A DNA stretch of 21,367 nt from an uncultured Alphaproteobacteria bacterium (GTDB taxonomy: Bacteria; Pseudomonadota; Alphaproteobacteria; Sphingomonadales; Sphingomonadaceae): contig CAJAHV010000120.1 of assembly GCA_903939555.1 (NCBI GenBank), positions 1 to 21,367 on the forward strand. The letters are read 5' to 3'. This document shows, piece after piece, positions 14,239 to 21,367 of this stretch. The notes beneath the pieces are model-generated. The model did not search any database, had not been told where the DNA came from, and saw nothing but the letters and a program-made list of their open reading frames with translations. Positions within the stretch are counted from its first letter, which is position 1. Each line of letters begins with the position of its first letter. The position numbers were made by a program, and so were the translations under genes.

Positions 14239-14831
14239 TCGAAGCTCTGGGTTCACTTATCGAACGTGGTGGTTACGCCGGCATCTTGATGCTTACGTTC
14301 ATCGAAACAGTTTTTCCGCCGCTGCCATCGGAAGTATTTATGCCGATGGCCGGGTTTGTCGCGGCACGCGGCACGCTCTCGCTGCCCGGGGTCATCACTG
14401 CCGGCACACTCGGCACATTGGCAGGAGCCTGGTTCTGGTACATCGTCGGCCGCGCGGTCGGGATCGACCGCGCGCGCGAGCTTGCACGCCGACATGGCCG
14501 CTGGTTAACGCTGCACCCCACAGATATCGACCGTGGTGTCTCCTGGCTCGATCGCCACGGCGCGCCGGTCGTGCTGTTCGGTCGCATGGTGCCGGCGGTG
14601 CGCGGGATTATCTCCATCCCGGCCGGCATTGCCAACATGCCGGTCAGGCGTTTCCTACTATTTTCCGTGCTCGGCAACGCCATCTGGACAGCTCTGCTGA
14701 TGACCGCTGGCCATCAGTTGGGAGCCAATTACGGCGCCGTGGCACGCTGGCTGGCGCCCGTTTCACAACTTGTCATCGGCGCAATCGTCATCGCCTATGT
14801 CTGGCGTCTGATCCGTTTTAATCGTCGTTGA
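14235..14831 (+). CDS. DedA/VTT-domain family membrane protein
   Basis: A 198-residue inner-membrane protein of the DedA family; characterised members move polyprenyl phosphate or phospholipids across the membrane and affect envelope integrity. Visible are the re-entrant motif with Glu24 and ETVFPPLPSEVFMPMAG (24-40), the long first-half GTLGTLAGAWFWYIVGRAVG, and the family signature FGRMVPAVRGIISIPAG with Arg117, Pro120 and Arg123, then two C-terminal membrane segments. The ATG at 14235 overlaps the previous stop by four bases. Its last 14 bases overlap the gyrA 3' end on the other strand. Lipid substrate unknown. Confidence 0.9.
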   Translation: MIEALGSLIERGGYAGILMLTFIETVFPPLPSEVFMPMAGFVAARGTLSLPGVITAGTLGTLAGAWFWYIVGRAVGIDRARELARRHGRWLTLHPTDIDRGVSWLDRHGAPVVLFGRMVPAVRGIISIPAGIANMPVRRFLLFSVLGNAIWTALLMTAGHQLGANYGAVARWLAPVSQLVIGAIVIAYVWRLIRFNRR

Positions 14832-17517
14832 GGCCCGACGGCGATAACAGATTTTCAGCCTCGTCGCCGTCATCGTCAGCTGGAATTAGCGCTGCCGAAA
14901 CGACATGCTCTCCATCAGCCACGTCGAACAAGGTCACCCCCAGCGTCGAACGGCCCTTGATGCCGATCTGGCCGACCAGCGTGCGGATCAGCTTGGCCTG
15001 GTCGGTGACGAGCATCAACTGGTCGCCATCCTTAGCCGTGAAGCTGGCAACCACATCGCCATTACGCTCGCTTTCTCCGATGTTACGGATACCCTGACCA
15101 CCGCGCCCCGACTGGCGATATTCGAATGCTGATGACCGTTTGCCGAAACCATTGCCGGTGACAGTCAGAATGAACTCTTCGCCGGCTGCGAACTGCACCA
15201 TTCGGGTTTCAGAAAGGATGCGCTCCCCGGGCTCGGATTTCCAGGCGGCAGCCTTGAGATAATCCTCCCGTTCCTGCGGCGTCGCCGCAAAGGCCTTGAG
15301 AATCGACATGGAGATGACTTCATCGCCGCCGGCAAGCAGCATGCCGCGCACACCGGTAGAGGTCCGCGACACGAACTCGCGCACATCATCAACCGGGAAG
15401 CGGATCGCCTTGCCGCTGCGCGCAGCCAGAAACACATCATCGGCGACATCGCACAACGCTACCGCGATAAGCCGGTCATCGTTACCATCCTCGAACCTGA
15501 TAGCGAGTTTGCCGGCCGTCGGCACGTTGGTGAAGGCATCCATGCTGTTGCGTCGCACATTGCCCTTGGCAGTAGCGAACATGACATGCAGCCGGCCCCA
15601 TTCGGCCTCGTCCTCGGGCAGCGGCAGCACGGTGGTGATGGTTTCCCCAGCCGCCAGCGGCAACAGATTGTTGAGTGACCGCCCCTTGGCCTGCGGGCTG
15701 CCGACCGGGAGCTTCCAGACCTTATGACGATAGACCTTGCCGGCGCTGGAAAAGAACAAGACCGGGTTGTGGGTACTCGTTACGAAAAGGTTGGTGACGA
15801 CGTCCTCGTCCTTGGTCGCCATGCCCGAGCGACCCTTGCCACCGCGCCGCTGGGCACGATATTCGGCCAGCGCGACACGCTTGATCCAGCCCGAATGCGT
15901 GACGGTGACAACCATATCCTCGCGCTCGATAAGGTCTTCATCGTCAAGATCATCGCCGCCAGCGACGATTTCGCTGCGTCGCTTGGTGCTGAACTGGTCG
16001 CCGACAGCTTCGATCTCGGCGCGCAGCACGGCATAAAGCTTGGCGCGATCGCTCAGAATGTCGAGCAAGCCTGTGATGGTTCCCGCAAGTTCCTGAAGCT
16101 CATCGCCGATTTCCTCGCGTCCGAGTGCCGTTAACTTGGCAAGGCGCAATTCAAGAATGGCGCGAACCTGGATTTCGCTGAGCCGGATGGTGGCAACGCC
16201 TTCCGGGAATTCACCGGCTTCGACGAGTTCAAGATAGGGCCGCACTTCGGCGGCGGCCCAGTCACGCGCCATCAGCGTCTCGCGGGCGTCAGCGGGGCTG
16301 GCAGAAGCACGAATGGTGCGCACGACTTCATCAAGGTTGGTGACGGCAATGACGAGGCCGATCAGGATGTGGGCACGCTCGCGAGCCTTGGCGAGTTCGA
16401 ACTTGCTCCGCCGCGTGATGACCTCCTCGCGGAACTGCACGAAGGCCTGTATGATATCACGCAGGCCCATCAATTCCGGGCGACCACCGCGGATAGCCAG
16501 CATGTTGATGCTGAAGCTCTGTTGCGCCGGGGTGTGACGATAAAGCTGATTGAGAACGACTTCGGGTGTCGCGTCGCGCTTCAATTCCATGACGATACGA
16601 ACGCCTTCGCGGTTCGATTCGTCGCGCAGGTCTGAAACGCCTTCGATGCGCTTGTCCTTGACCGCCTCGGCGATCTTTTCGACGAGCGCGTTTTTGCCCT
16701 GCTGGTATGGGATCTCTGTCAAAACGAGGCTGCGCTTGTCGCTGCGGCCTTCCTCCACAACAGAACGCGAACGGATAATGATGGTGCCTCGCCCGGTCTC
16801 ATAGGCGGTACGCAACCCGGTGGTCCCGACGATGAGCGCGCCGGTCGGGAAATCCGGTGCCGGCAAATGCTTCATCAGGTCTTCTACGCTTATGGTCTGG
16901 TCATCGAGCCAGGCGCGAACGGCGTCGATGACTTCACCAAGATTGTGCGGAGGGATATTGGTCGCCATGCCGACAGCAATGCCCGACGCGCCATTGACGA
17001 GCAGGTTGGGAAAACGCGCCGGCAAAACGACAGGCTCAGATTCCGAGCCGTCGTAATTGTCCTGAAAATTGACCGTATCCTTGTCGATATCCGCCAAAAG
17101 CGCTTCGGCAGTCTTGGCCAGACGGGCTTCGGTGTAGCGCATCGCCGCCGGGGCATCGGGATCCATCGAGCCGAAATTGCCCTGCCCGTCGATCAACGGC
17201 AGGCGCAGCGACCAATCCTGCGTCATCCGCGCAAGAGCTTCGTAAATCGACGAATCCCCGTGCGGGTGATATTTACCCATCACGTCACCGACGATACGTG
17301 CCGATTTGCGATAAGGCTTGTTCGCAGTGAAGCCACTTTCATGCGCGCCCCACAGGATCCGGCGATGCACGGGCTTCAGGCCATCGCGCACATCTGGCAG
17401 TGCGCGGGAAACGATGACCGACATGGCATAATCGAGAAAACTCGTCCGCATCTCGGTCACGATCGAAATCGGCTGGATATCGGGCTCACCAGACGGTGGC
17501 AAAGTTACTGATTCCAT
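14818..17517 (-). CDS. gyrA: DNA gyrase subunit A
   Basis: Breakage-reunion subunit of DNA gyrase; with GyrB it introduces negative supercoils. The 899 residues comprise an N-terminal winged-helix/tower/coiled-coil part and a C-terminal beta-pinwheel. The catalytic tyrosine is Tyr128 (MRYTEARL). The GyrA box QRRGGKG begins at Gln556 and separates it from ParC; the C-terminal pinwheel has repeats such as EYRQSGRGGQGIRNI. In the quinolone-determining region HPHGDSSIYEALARM, the Ser83 equivalent (Ser89) is kept, while the Asp87 equivalent is Glu93. The acidic tail ENLLSPSGLNDD is typical. The ATG at 17517 has no good Shine-Dalgarno sequence. It is divergent from pdxH and converges with dedA. Confidence 0.98.
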   Translation of the reverse strand: MESVTLPPSGEPDIQPISIVTEMRTSFLDYAMSVIVSRALPDVRDGLKPVHRRILWGAHESGFTANKPYRKSARIVGDVMGKYHPHGDSSIYEALARMTQDWSLRLPLIDGQGNFGSMDPDAPAAMRYTEARLAKTAEALLADIDKDTVNFQDNYDGSESEPVVLPARFPNLLVNGASGIAVGMATNIPPHNLGEVIDAVRAWLDDQTISVEDLMKHLPAPDFPTGALIVGTTGLRTAYETGRGTIIIRSRSVVEEGRSDKRSLVLTEIPYQQGKNALVEKIAEAVKDKRIEGVSDLRDESNREGVRIVMELKRDATPEVVLNQLYRHTPAQQSFSINMLAIRGGRPELMGLRDIIQAFVQFREEVITRRSKFELAKARERAHILIGLVIAVTNLDEVVRTIRASASPADARETLMARDWAAAEVRPYLELVEAGEFPEGVATIRLSEIQVRAILELRLAKLTALGREEIGDELQELAGTITGLLDILSDRAKLYAVLRAEIEAVGDQFSTKRRSEIVAGGDDLDDEDLIEREDMVVTVTHSGWIKRVALAEYRAQRRGGKGRSGMATKDEDVVTNLFVTSTHNPVLFFSSAGKVYRHKVWKLPVGSPQAKGRSLNNLLPLAAGETITTVLPLPEDEAEWGRLHVMFATAKGNVRRNSMDAFTNVPTAGKLAIRFEDGNDDRLIAVALCDVADDVFLAARSGKAIRFPVDDVREFVSRTSTGVRGMLLAGGDEVISMSILKAFAATPQEREDYLKAAAWKSEPGERILSETRMVQFAAGEEFILTVTGNGFGKRSSAFEYRQSGRGGQGIRNIGESERNGDVVASFTAKDGDQLMLVTDQAKLIRTLVGQIGIKGRSTLGVTLFDVADGEHVVSAALIPADDDGDEAENLLSPSGLNDD

Positions 17518-17612
17518 TGTAATTTTCTAGGCCTTGGTGATAATTGTCGCTTCTCGTCATTGACTAAGGGAAGCGCAGTAAAAACGCCAGTACTTTAGGA
17601 CTGCGACCGAAG

Positions 17613-17634
17613 GACGGGTGACTTTCCGTCACCC
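17613..17634 (+). promoter_or_regulatory. Hairpin with alternative pairing before pdxH
   Basis: GGGTGAC (17616-17622) and GTCACCC (17628-17634) form a perfect 7-bp stem with loop TTTCC, ending 17 bases before the pdxH ATG. GACGG (17613-17617) can instead pair with CCGTC (17626-17630), which would break the first stem. There is no T tract. It could be a small leader switch or an operator dyad in the 134-base gyrA-pdxH divergent region; nothing else is recognisable there. Confidence 0.35.
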
Positions 17635-17651
17635 TCGCGCTACGGCGGGCT

Positions 17652-18239
17652 ATGCCTACCCATCACTCCGATCCCTTTGCGCGGTTCGCCGACTGGTTCG
17701 CTGAAGCCACTGCGACGGAACCAAACGATCCCAACGCCTTTGCGCTGGCAACCGCCACCCCTGATGCCCGGCCATCGGTACGTATCGTCCTCTTGAAATT
17801 CTGGGATGAACGCGGCTTTTGTTTTTACACCAATCTCGACAGCCGCAAGGGCGCCGAGCTTGCCGCGAACCCCCAGGTCCATATGGATTTCCACTGGAAG
17901 TCGCAGCGCCGCCAAGTCCGTATCGACGGCCACGCCGAACTGGTGGCGGATGCCGAGGCAGATGCCTATTTTGCCAGCCGGCCACGAGAGTCGCAGATCG
18001 GCGCATGGGCATCGGTACAGTCGCAACCTCTGCCCGATCGCGCCACGTTCGACACTCGCATCGCCGAATTCACGGCGCGATTTGCCGGCGCCGATGTGCC
18101 ACGACCGCCGCGCTGGTCAGGTTGGCGCGTCGTGCCGGATGAAATTGAATTCTGGCAGGACCGCGACAATCGTCTGCATGAGCGCACCCTCTGCACGCGC
18201 ACCACCAACGGTTGGGTGACGGGGCTGCTTTACCCGTGA
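17652..18239 (+). CDS. pdxH: Pyridoxamine/pyridoxine 5'-phosphate oxidase
   Basis: FMN-dependent oxidase forming pyridoxal 5'-phosphate from PNP or PMP, the last step of vitamin B6 synthesis and salvage. The 195-residue product lacks part of the N-terminal extension of E. coli PdxH (218), as is common in alphaproteobacteria. FMN-binding segments are visible: PSVRIVLLKFWDERGFCFYTN (Arg44, Lys49 region), SRKGAELAANP, QVRIDGHAE, ESQIGAWAS and the SGWRVVPDEIEFWQ block. Arg174 and His176 in RLHER correspond to the substrate-binding pair. The C-terminus reads TGLLYP instead of the usual RLAP. The ATG at 17652 has only a weak upstream GGCGGG. The stop overlaps the next GTG by four bases. Confidence 0.95.
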   Translation: MPTHHSDPFARFADWFAEATATEPNDPNAFALATATPDARPSVRIVLLKFWDERGFCFYTNLDSRKGAELAANPQVHMDFHWKSQRRQVRIDGHAELVADAEADAYFASRPRESQIGAWASVQSQPLPDRATFDTRIAEFTARFAGADVPRPPRWSGWRVVPDEIEFWQDRDNRLHERTLCTRTTNGWVTGLLYP

Positions 18240-19135
18240 CGCCCGCGGAAACAGAGCGCGCGCGGTTGACGCGTTCGGCGGCACTTGCCTCGGCTATCGT
18301 GGCGGTTACCTTGCTCGGATTAAAAACTTGGGCAGCTTGGGCCACCGGCAGCGTCGCCATGCTGGGCAGCCTTGCCGATACGACACTTGATTTGCTTGCT
18401 TCGCTGGTGACCCTGTTTGCCGTTGGGTTGGCGGCGACACCCGCAGATGACGACCATCGCTTCGGCCATGGCAAGGCCGAGGCTATTGCCGCGCTGATGC
18501 AGACACTGCTGATCATCGGTAGCGCTGTTGCCATATTTTGGCGTGCCATCTCAAGTTTCGGCAGTACTGATCTCCCGCGAGCGCCCGAAGTCGGCATCGG
18601 TGTCTCTGCCGTGGGGATCGTGTTGACGCTGGCACTGGTCGCTTGGCAGAAAAGTGTCGTCCGACGTACCGGGTCTGTAGCGATCAGCACCGACTCGCTG
18701 CATTATCAGAGCGACCTGCTGCTCAATTCGGCGGTGATCATTGCCTTAGTTCTGGACGTTCTGCTCGGGCTCCACGGGGCAGATGCGGTACTCGGCATCG
18801 TCATCGCGGCATGGATTACCTGGAACGCCATCCGTTCGGCGCGCCAGGCGCTTGACATGCTGATGGACCGCGAATGGCCTGCTTCCAAGCGCGCCAGGGT
18901 TTCCGAAATCGCCTTGTCGGTACCCGGAGTCGAGGATGTACATGATCTGCGCACCCGTTCGAGCGGCGTGGCCGATTTCATCCAGTTCCACATCTGGCTT
19001 GCCCCTGAAATGAGCGTGCAGGAAGCGCATGATGTCATCGACATGATTGAAGAGCGGCTGCAGAGTGAATTTTCCGGGGCCGAGTTTTTCATTCATATCG
19101 ACCCGCGCGGCCATCGCGATCCTGCGCCTGCCTGA
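18236..19135 (+). CDS. Cation diffusion facilitator, FieF-like metal exporter
   Basis: A 299-residue inner-membrane metal/proton antiporter of the CDF family. Six membrane segments are followed by a cytosolic domain (about 215-299). The zinc/iron site is complete: Asp48 and Asp52 (GSLADTTLD) and His156 and Asp160 (DSLHYQSD), spaced as in E. coli FieF with an offset of three. HRFGHGKAEAIAAL and HDLRTRSSGVADFIQFHIW also match FieF closely. The likely substrates are Zn2+ and Fe2+, with the exact metal not provable here. The start GTG at 18236 overlaps the pdxH stop (GTGA); an in-frame ATG at 18212 inside pdxH is less likely. Confidence 0.92.
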   Translation: MTPAETERARLTRSAALASAIVAVTLLGLKTWAAWATGSVAMLGSLADTTLDLLASLVTLFAVGLAATPADDDHRFGHGKAEAIAALMQTLLIIGSAVAIFWRAISSFGSTDLPRAPEVGIGVSAVGIVLTLALVAWQKSVVRRTGSVAISTDSLHYQSDLLLNSAVIIALVLDVLLGLHGADAVLGIVIAAWITWNAIRSARQALDMLMDREWPASKRARVSEIALSVPGVEDVHDLRTRSSGVADFIQFHIWLAPEMSVQEAHDVIDMIEERLQSEFSGAEFFIHIDPRGHRDPAPA

Positions 19136-19147
19136 AAGCTTTCTTTT

Positions 19148-19978
19148 ATGCGCCTGCCATTTGTTCAGATCGACGCCTTTGCCGATGGCCCCTTTACGGG
19201 CAACCCTGCTGCCGTGATGGCGCTACCGGCCTGGCTTCCCGACGCGGTGCTGCAGGCAATCGCACAGGAGAACAATCTGGCTGAAACAGCGTTTATCGTA
19301 CCCTGTGCCGACCCGGAGACGGCAGATTTCGACCTGCGATGGTTCACACCGGGCGTCGAGGTGGCACTGTGTGGCCATGCGACGCTTGCCAGCGGGCATC
19401 TGGTGCTAGGATCGGCGCCCGCAATGCAGCTGGTCCGTTTTTCAACCGTGCGCGCCGGTGTGCTGACTGTCGAACGCTGCGGCGACGGCTATCGCATGGG
19501 CCTCCCCAGTTGGCCGGCGACCGATGTGATAACCGGCGCCGACAAGGCCGCCATTGCCGCAGCACTGGGCGCCGACCCTGTCGAAGTCCGGGGACGCGGC
19601 GATGACTATCGCGTCGCGGTGTTTGGCAGTGCCGCCACAGTGCGGGCCCTCGCTCCCGACTATCGCGCCATAATCGCTCTGCAGACCGGCCGTGATCTGA
19701 TGATCGTCGCGACCGCAGCCGGAACCGGAGATGCCAGTGGCGCCGATGTCGTCAGTCGAGTTTTCGTACCCGAGGCTGGTGTCGACGAAGACAGCGTCAC
19801 CGGCTCCGCCCATGCCATTATTGCTGACTATTGGACCGACAGGCTCGGCTGCGACAGCTTTACTGCCTACCAGGCCAGTAAGCGTGGCGGTCATATAGCC
19901 GTGACGCTTGCCAACGGTCGCGCCATCCTGACCGGCAAGGCGCGCACGGTCATCGAGGGCGAATTCATTCTCGGCTAG
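19148..19978 (+). CDS. PhzF-family isomerase-like protein
   Basis: A 276-residue member of the PhzF/diaminopimelate-epimerase fold family. Features are the opening FVQIDAFADGPFTGNPAAV, the catalytic-type Glu46 in NNLAETAFI, CGHATLASGH (about 76-85) and the second-domain EDSVTGSAHAI. Its fold is shared with DapF, the next gene, but it lacks the two active-site cysteines of DapF and uses the PhzF Glu instead. Most family members outside phenazine clusters have no known substrate, and no phenazine genes are nearby. The ATG follows the CDF stop by 12 bases and has only a weak GAAAG upstream. Confidence 0.92.
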   Translation: MRLPFVQIDAFADGPFTGNPAAVMALPAWLPDAVLQAIAQENNLAETAFIVPCADPETADFDLRWFTPGVEVALCGHATLASGHLVLGSAPAMQLVRFSTVRAGVLTVERCGDGYRMGLPSWPATDVITGADKAAIAAALGADPVEVRGRGDDYRVAVFGSAATVRALAPDYRAIIALQTGRDLMIVATAAGTGDASGADVVSRVFVPEAGVDEDSVTGSAHAIIADYWTDRLGCDSFTAYQASKRGGHIAVTLANGRAILTGKARTVIEGEFILG

Positions 19979-20022
19979 GGCGCGCACGTGACAATCATGC
20001 CCCCCTACCCTACATCGCCGCG

Positions 20023-20835
20023 ATGACTGCGCGCCCATTCCTAAAAATGCATGGCCTGGGCAATGATTTTATTGTCTTTGACGCCCGTGAAACACCATTG
20101 GCGATGACGTCAGCGTTGGCCCGCGCCCTAGCCGACAGGCACACTGGGATCGGATGCGACCAGTTGATAATCATCGGCCCGGGTAGCAGCCCCGACGCCG
20201 TCACCGCGCGCTTCTGGAACCAGGACGGCAGTGAATCAGCCGCGTGCGGCAATGGCAGCCGCGCAGTCGCCGCGCTGATCGGCGGGGCCATCACCATCGA
20301 AACGGCAGGCGGTGTGCTCAATGCTGAAGCGCGGAGCCATGGTGCAACCATCGATATGGGAATACCACGCTTCGACTGGGATGCCATCCCGCTGGCGTAC
20401 CCCATGGACACACGGACGCTTCCCCTCGCCTGGGATGGAATTGAAAAACCCGGCGCTGCCAATGTCGGCAACCCGCATATCGTCTTTTTTGTCGACGACC
20501 CCCAAGCCGTGCCGCTCGAAACGCTGGGTCCCCGTATTGAAACCGATCCCGTTTTTCCTGATCGCATCAATGTTGGCATAGCCGCGCTACCGTCGCGTGA
20601 CCGCATGGTGCTGCGCGTCTGGGAACGCGGTGCCGGCCTGACGCGCGCCTGTGGTACCGCTGCCGTGGCTGCCGTTGCCGTCGCGCAAAGGCGCGGCCTT
20701 GCGGATGCGTGCGTCACGGTCACGCTGCCAGGGGGTGACCTTGTCATCACCCGGGCCGACAATGGCCATCTGTTTATGGCCGGCCCCGCCACTCTCGCCT
20801 TTACTGGCAGCATCGACCTGGAGCATTTTGCATGA
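20023..20835 (+). CDS. dapF: Diaminopimelate epimerase
   Basis: Converts LL- to meso-diaminopimelate, the precursor of lysine and of the peptidoglycan cross-link; cofactor-free and cytosolic. The 270-residue product carries FLKMHGLGNDFIVFD at the N-terminus and the two catalytic cysteines, Cys75 in ESAACGNGSRAV and Cys210 in GLTRACGTAAVA. GNPHIVFFV and RINVGI are further family blocks. The ATG at 20023 lacks a clear ribosome site; 44 bases separate it from the PhzF-like gene. The stop overlaps the ftsY start (ATGA). In many related genomes a tRNA methylthiotransferase gene lies between dapF and ftsY; here it does not. Confidence 0.97.
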   Translation: MTARPFLKMHGLGNDFIVFDARETPLAMTSALARALADRHTGIGCDQLIIIGPGSSPDAVTARFWNQDGSESAACGNGSRAVAALIGGAITIETAGGVLNAEARSHGATIDMGIPRFDWDAIPLAYPMDTRTLPLAWDGIEKPGAANVGNPHIVFFVDDPQAVPLETLGPRIETDPVFPDRINVGIAALPSRDRMVLRVWERGAGLTRACGTAAVAAVAVAQRRGLADACVTVTLPGGDLVITRADNGHLFMAGPATLAFTGSIDLEHFA

Positions 20836-21367
20836 GTTGGCTCGACCGGCTGAAAACGGGCCTTGCCCGCTCGACGGCGCGCCTCGGTGACAGCCTTGCC
20901 GGTCTTGCTACCGGCACATTGCCGCTCGACGAAAATCGGCTCGACGACATCGAGGAAGCGCTGATCACCGCAGATCTCGGCCCCGCCGTGGCCGGCCGCA
21001 TCCGCGCGCGGCTCGCCGATGCCAAGTTCGCCAAAGGTGTCGATGAAGCCGGCTTAAAGGCTGCCGTTGCCGCCGAGGTTACCGCCGTGCTGGCGCCAGA
21101 TGCCAAGCCGCTTGCGATCACCGCCTTCCCGCGTCCACACGTCATCCTGGTCGTCGGCGTCAACGGCTCTGGCAAGACAACGACGATCGCCAAGCTGGCC
21201 CGGCGTTTCACCGAACAGGATTACACGGTGATGCTGGCCGCCGGGGACACGTTCCGCGCCGCCGCCATCGCCCAGTTGAAGATCTGGGCCGAACGCATCG
21301 GCGTGCCTGTCGTTTCGGGCGAACAAGGTGCCGACGCGCCGGGGTTGGCCTATGAAGCGCTCAAGCA
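20832..21367 (+). CDS. ftsY: Signal recognition particle receptor FtsY, 3' end cut by window edge
   Basis: SRP-receptor GTPase that docks ribosome-nascent chains with SRP at the inner membrane. The first 178 residues are visible. The N-domain (SWLDRLKTGLARSTARLGDSL, then DIEEALITADLGPAV) is followed by the G-domain with P-loop GVNGSGKTT (Lys115) and the insertion-box start AAGDTFRAAAIAQL. It has no acidic A-domain, being a short FtsY as in many alphaproteobacteria. The N-terminal sequence and the SRP-GTPase P-loop favour FtsY over Ffh. The ATG at 20832 overlaps the dapF TGA by four bases. The later GTPase motifs (DTAGR, TKxD) are outside the window. Confidence 0.95.
   Translation, partial: MSWLDRLKTGLARSTARLGDSLAGLATGTLPLDENRLDDIEEALITADLGPAVAGRIRARLADAKFAKGVDEAGLKAAVAAEVTAVLAPDAKPLAITAFPRPHVILVVGVNGSGKTTTIAKLARRFTEQDYTVMLAAGDTFRAAAIAQLKIWAERIGVPVVSGEQGADAPGLAYEALK

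Noticed and set aside
20010..20813. 267-codon minus-strand open frame opposite dapF
   Set aside because: Nearly the whole length mirrors dapF, and the peptide is Ser/Arg/Pro-rich without a family pattern; a compositional shadow.
19148..20835. PhzF-like gene plus dapF as a phenazine or secondary-metabolite cluster
   Set aside because: No other phenazine gene is present; the two share only a fold, and dapF is a core lysine/peptidoglycan gene.
1..21367. A hidden novel multi-gene system (defence island, prophage, mobile element)
   Set aside because: All large genes are recognisable core or common families, base composition looks even, and there are no integrase, transposase or tRNA-associated boundaries.

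Overview
The window is a GC-rich, gene-dense stretch of bacterial chromosome. It most likely comes from an alphaproteobacterium of the Sphingomonadales (Sphingomonas/Sphingopyxis/Novosphingobium type). This is inferred from protein character and gene order (lptD-surA-pdxA-rsmA; pepA-holC; guaB-rsmB; dapF next to ftsY), the many 1-4 base start/stop overlaps, the short alphaproteobacterial PdxH and RsmB, and a 'DPGSSPG'-type intergenic repeat. Nineteen protein genes are supported, two of them cut by the window edges. I see no tRNA, rRNA, CRISPR array, insertion sequence, phage gene or toxin-antitoxin pair.

Layout. (1) Positions 1-2421, minus strand: pepA, holC and ndk (its 3' end is missing), with a repeat element between pepA and holC. 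(2) Positions 2582-8192, plus strand: lptD, surA, pdxA, rsmA. This is an outer-membrane biogenesis, vitamin B6 and rRNA methylation cluster whose order matches the classic proteobacterial one. (3) Positions 8381-13464, minus strand, read right to left: an Ala-rich lipoprotein with a strong terminator, then a periplasmic TPR protein, guaB, rsmB and a small exported TPR protein. guaB/rsmB overlap by 4 bases and rsmB runs directly into the small TPR gene. (4) Positions 13570-14831, plus strand: a YhhN-family membrane protein and a DedA-family protein, overlapping by 4 bases. (5) Positions 14818-17517, minus strand: gyrA, whose 3' end overlaps the dedA 3' end. (6) Positions 17652-21367, plus strand: pdxH, a FieF-like cation exporter, a PhzF-family protein, dapF and ftsY (cut by the window end).

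Functionally these are mostly core housekeeping genes: LPS export to the outer membrane and porin folding (lptD, surA), PLP synthesis at two steps (pdxA, pdxH), GMP synthesis (guaB), 16S rRNA modification (rsmA, rsmB), DNA replication and topology (holC, gyrA), lysine/peptidoglycan precursor synthesis (dapF) and membrane protein targeting (ftsY). No gene-free gap exceeds 300 bases; the longest are about 228 bases (12925-13152) and 188 bases (8193-8380).

I did not find a new multi-gene system. The most interesting signals are small and non-coding. The main one is a compact, strongly paired leader before guaB in which a 12-bp stem ends at the start codon and covers most of the Shine-Dalgarno sequence. 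Others are perfect 9-bp inverted repeats in two divergent promoter regions, alternative hairpins before pdxH, and a hairpin across the lptD stop codon. On the protein side, an Ala-rich lipoprotein with exact 11-residue repeats and two uncharacterised exported TPR proteins flanking guaB-rsmB deserve attention.
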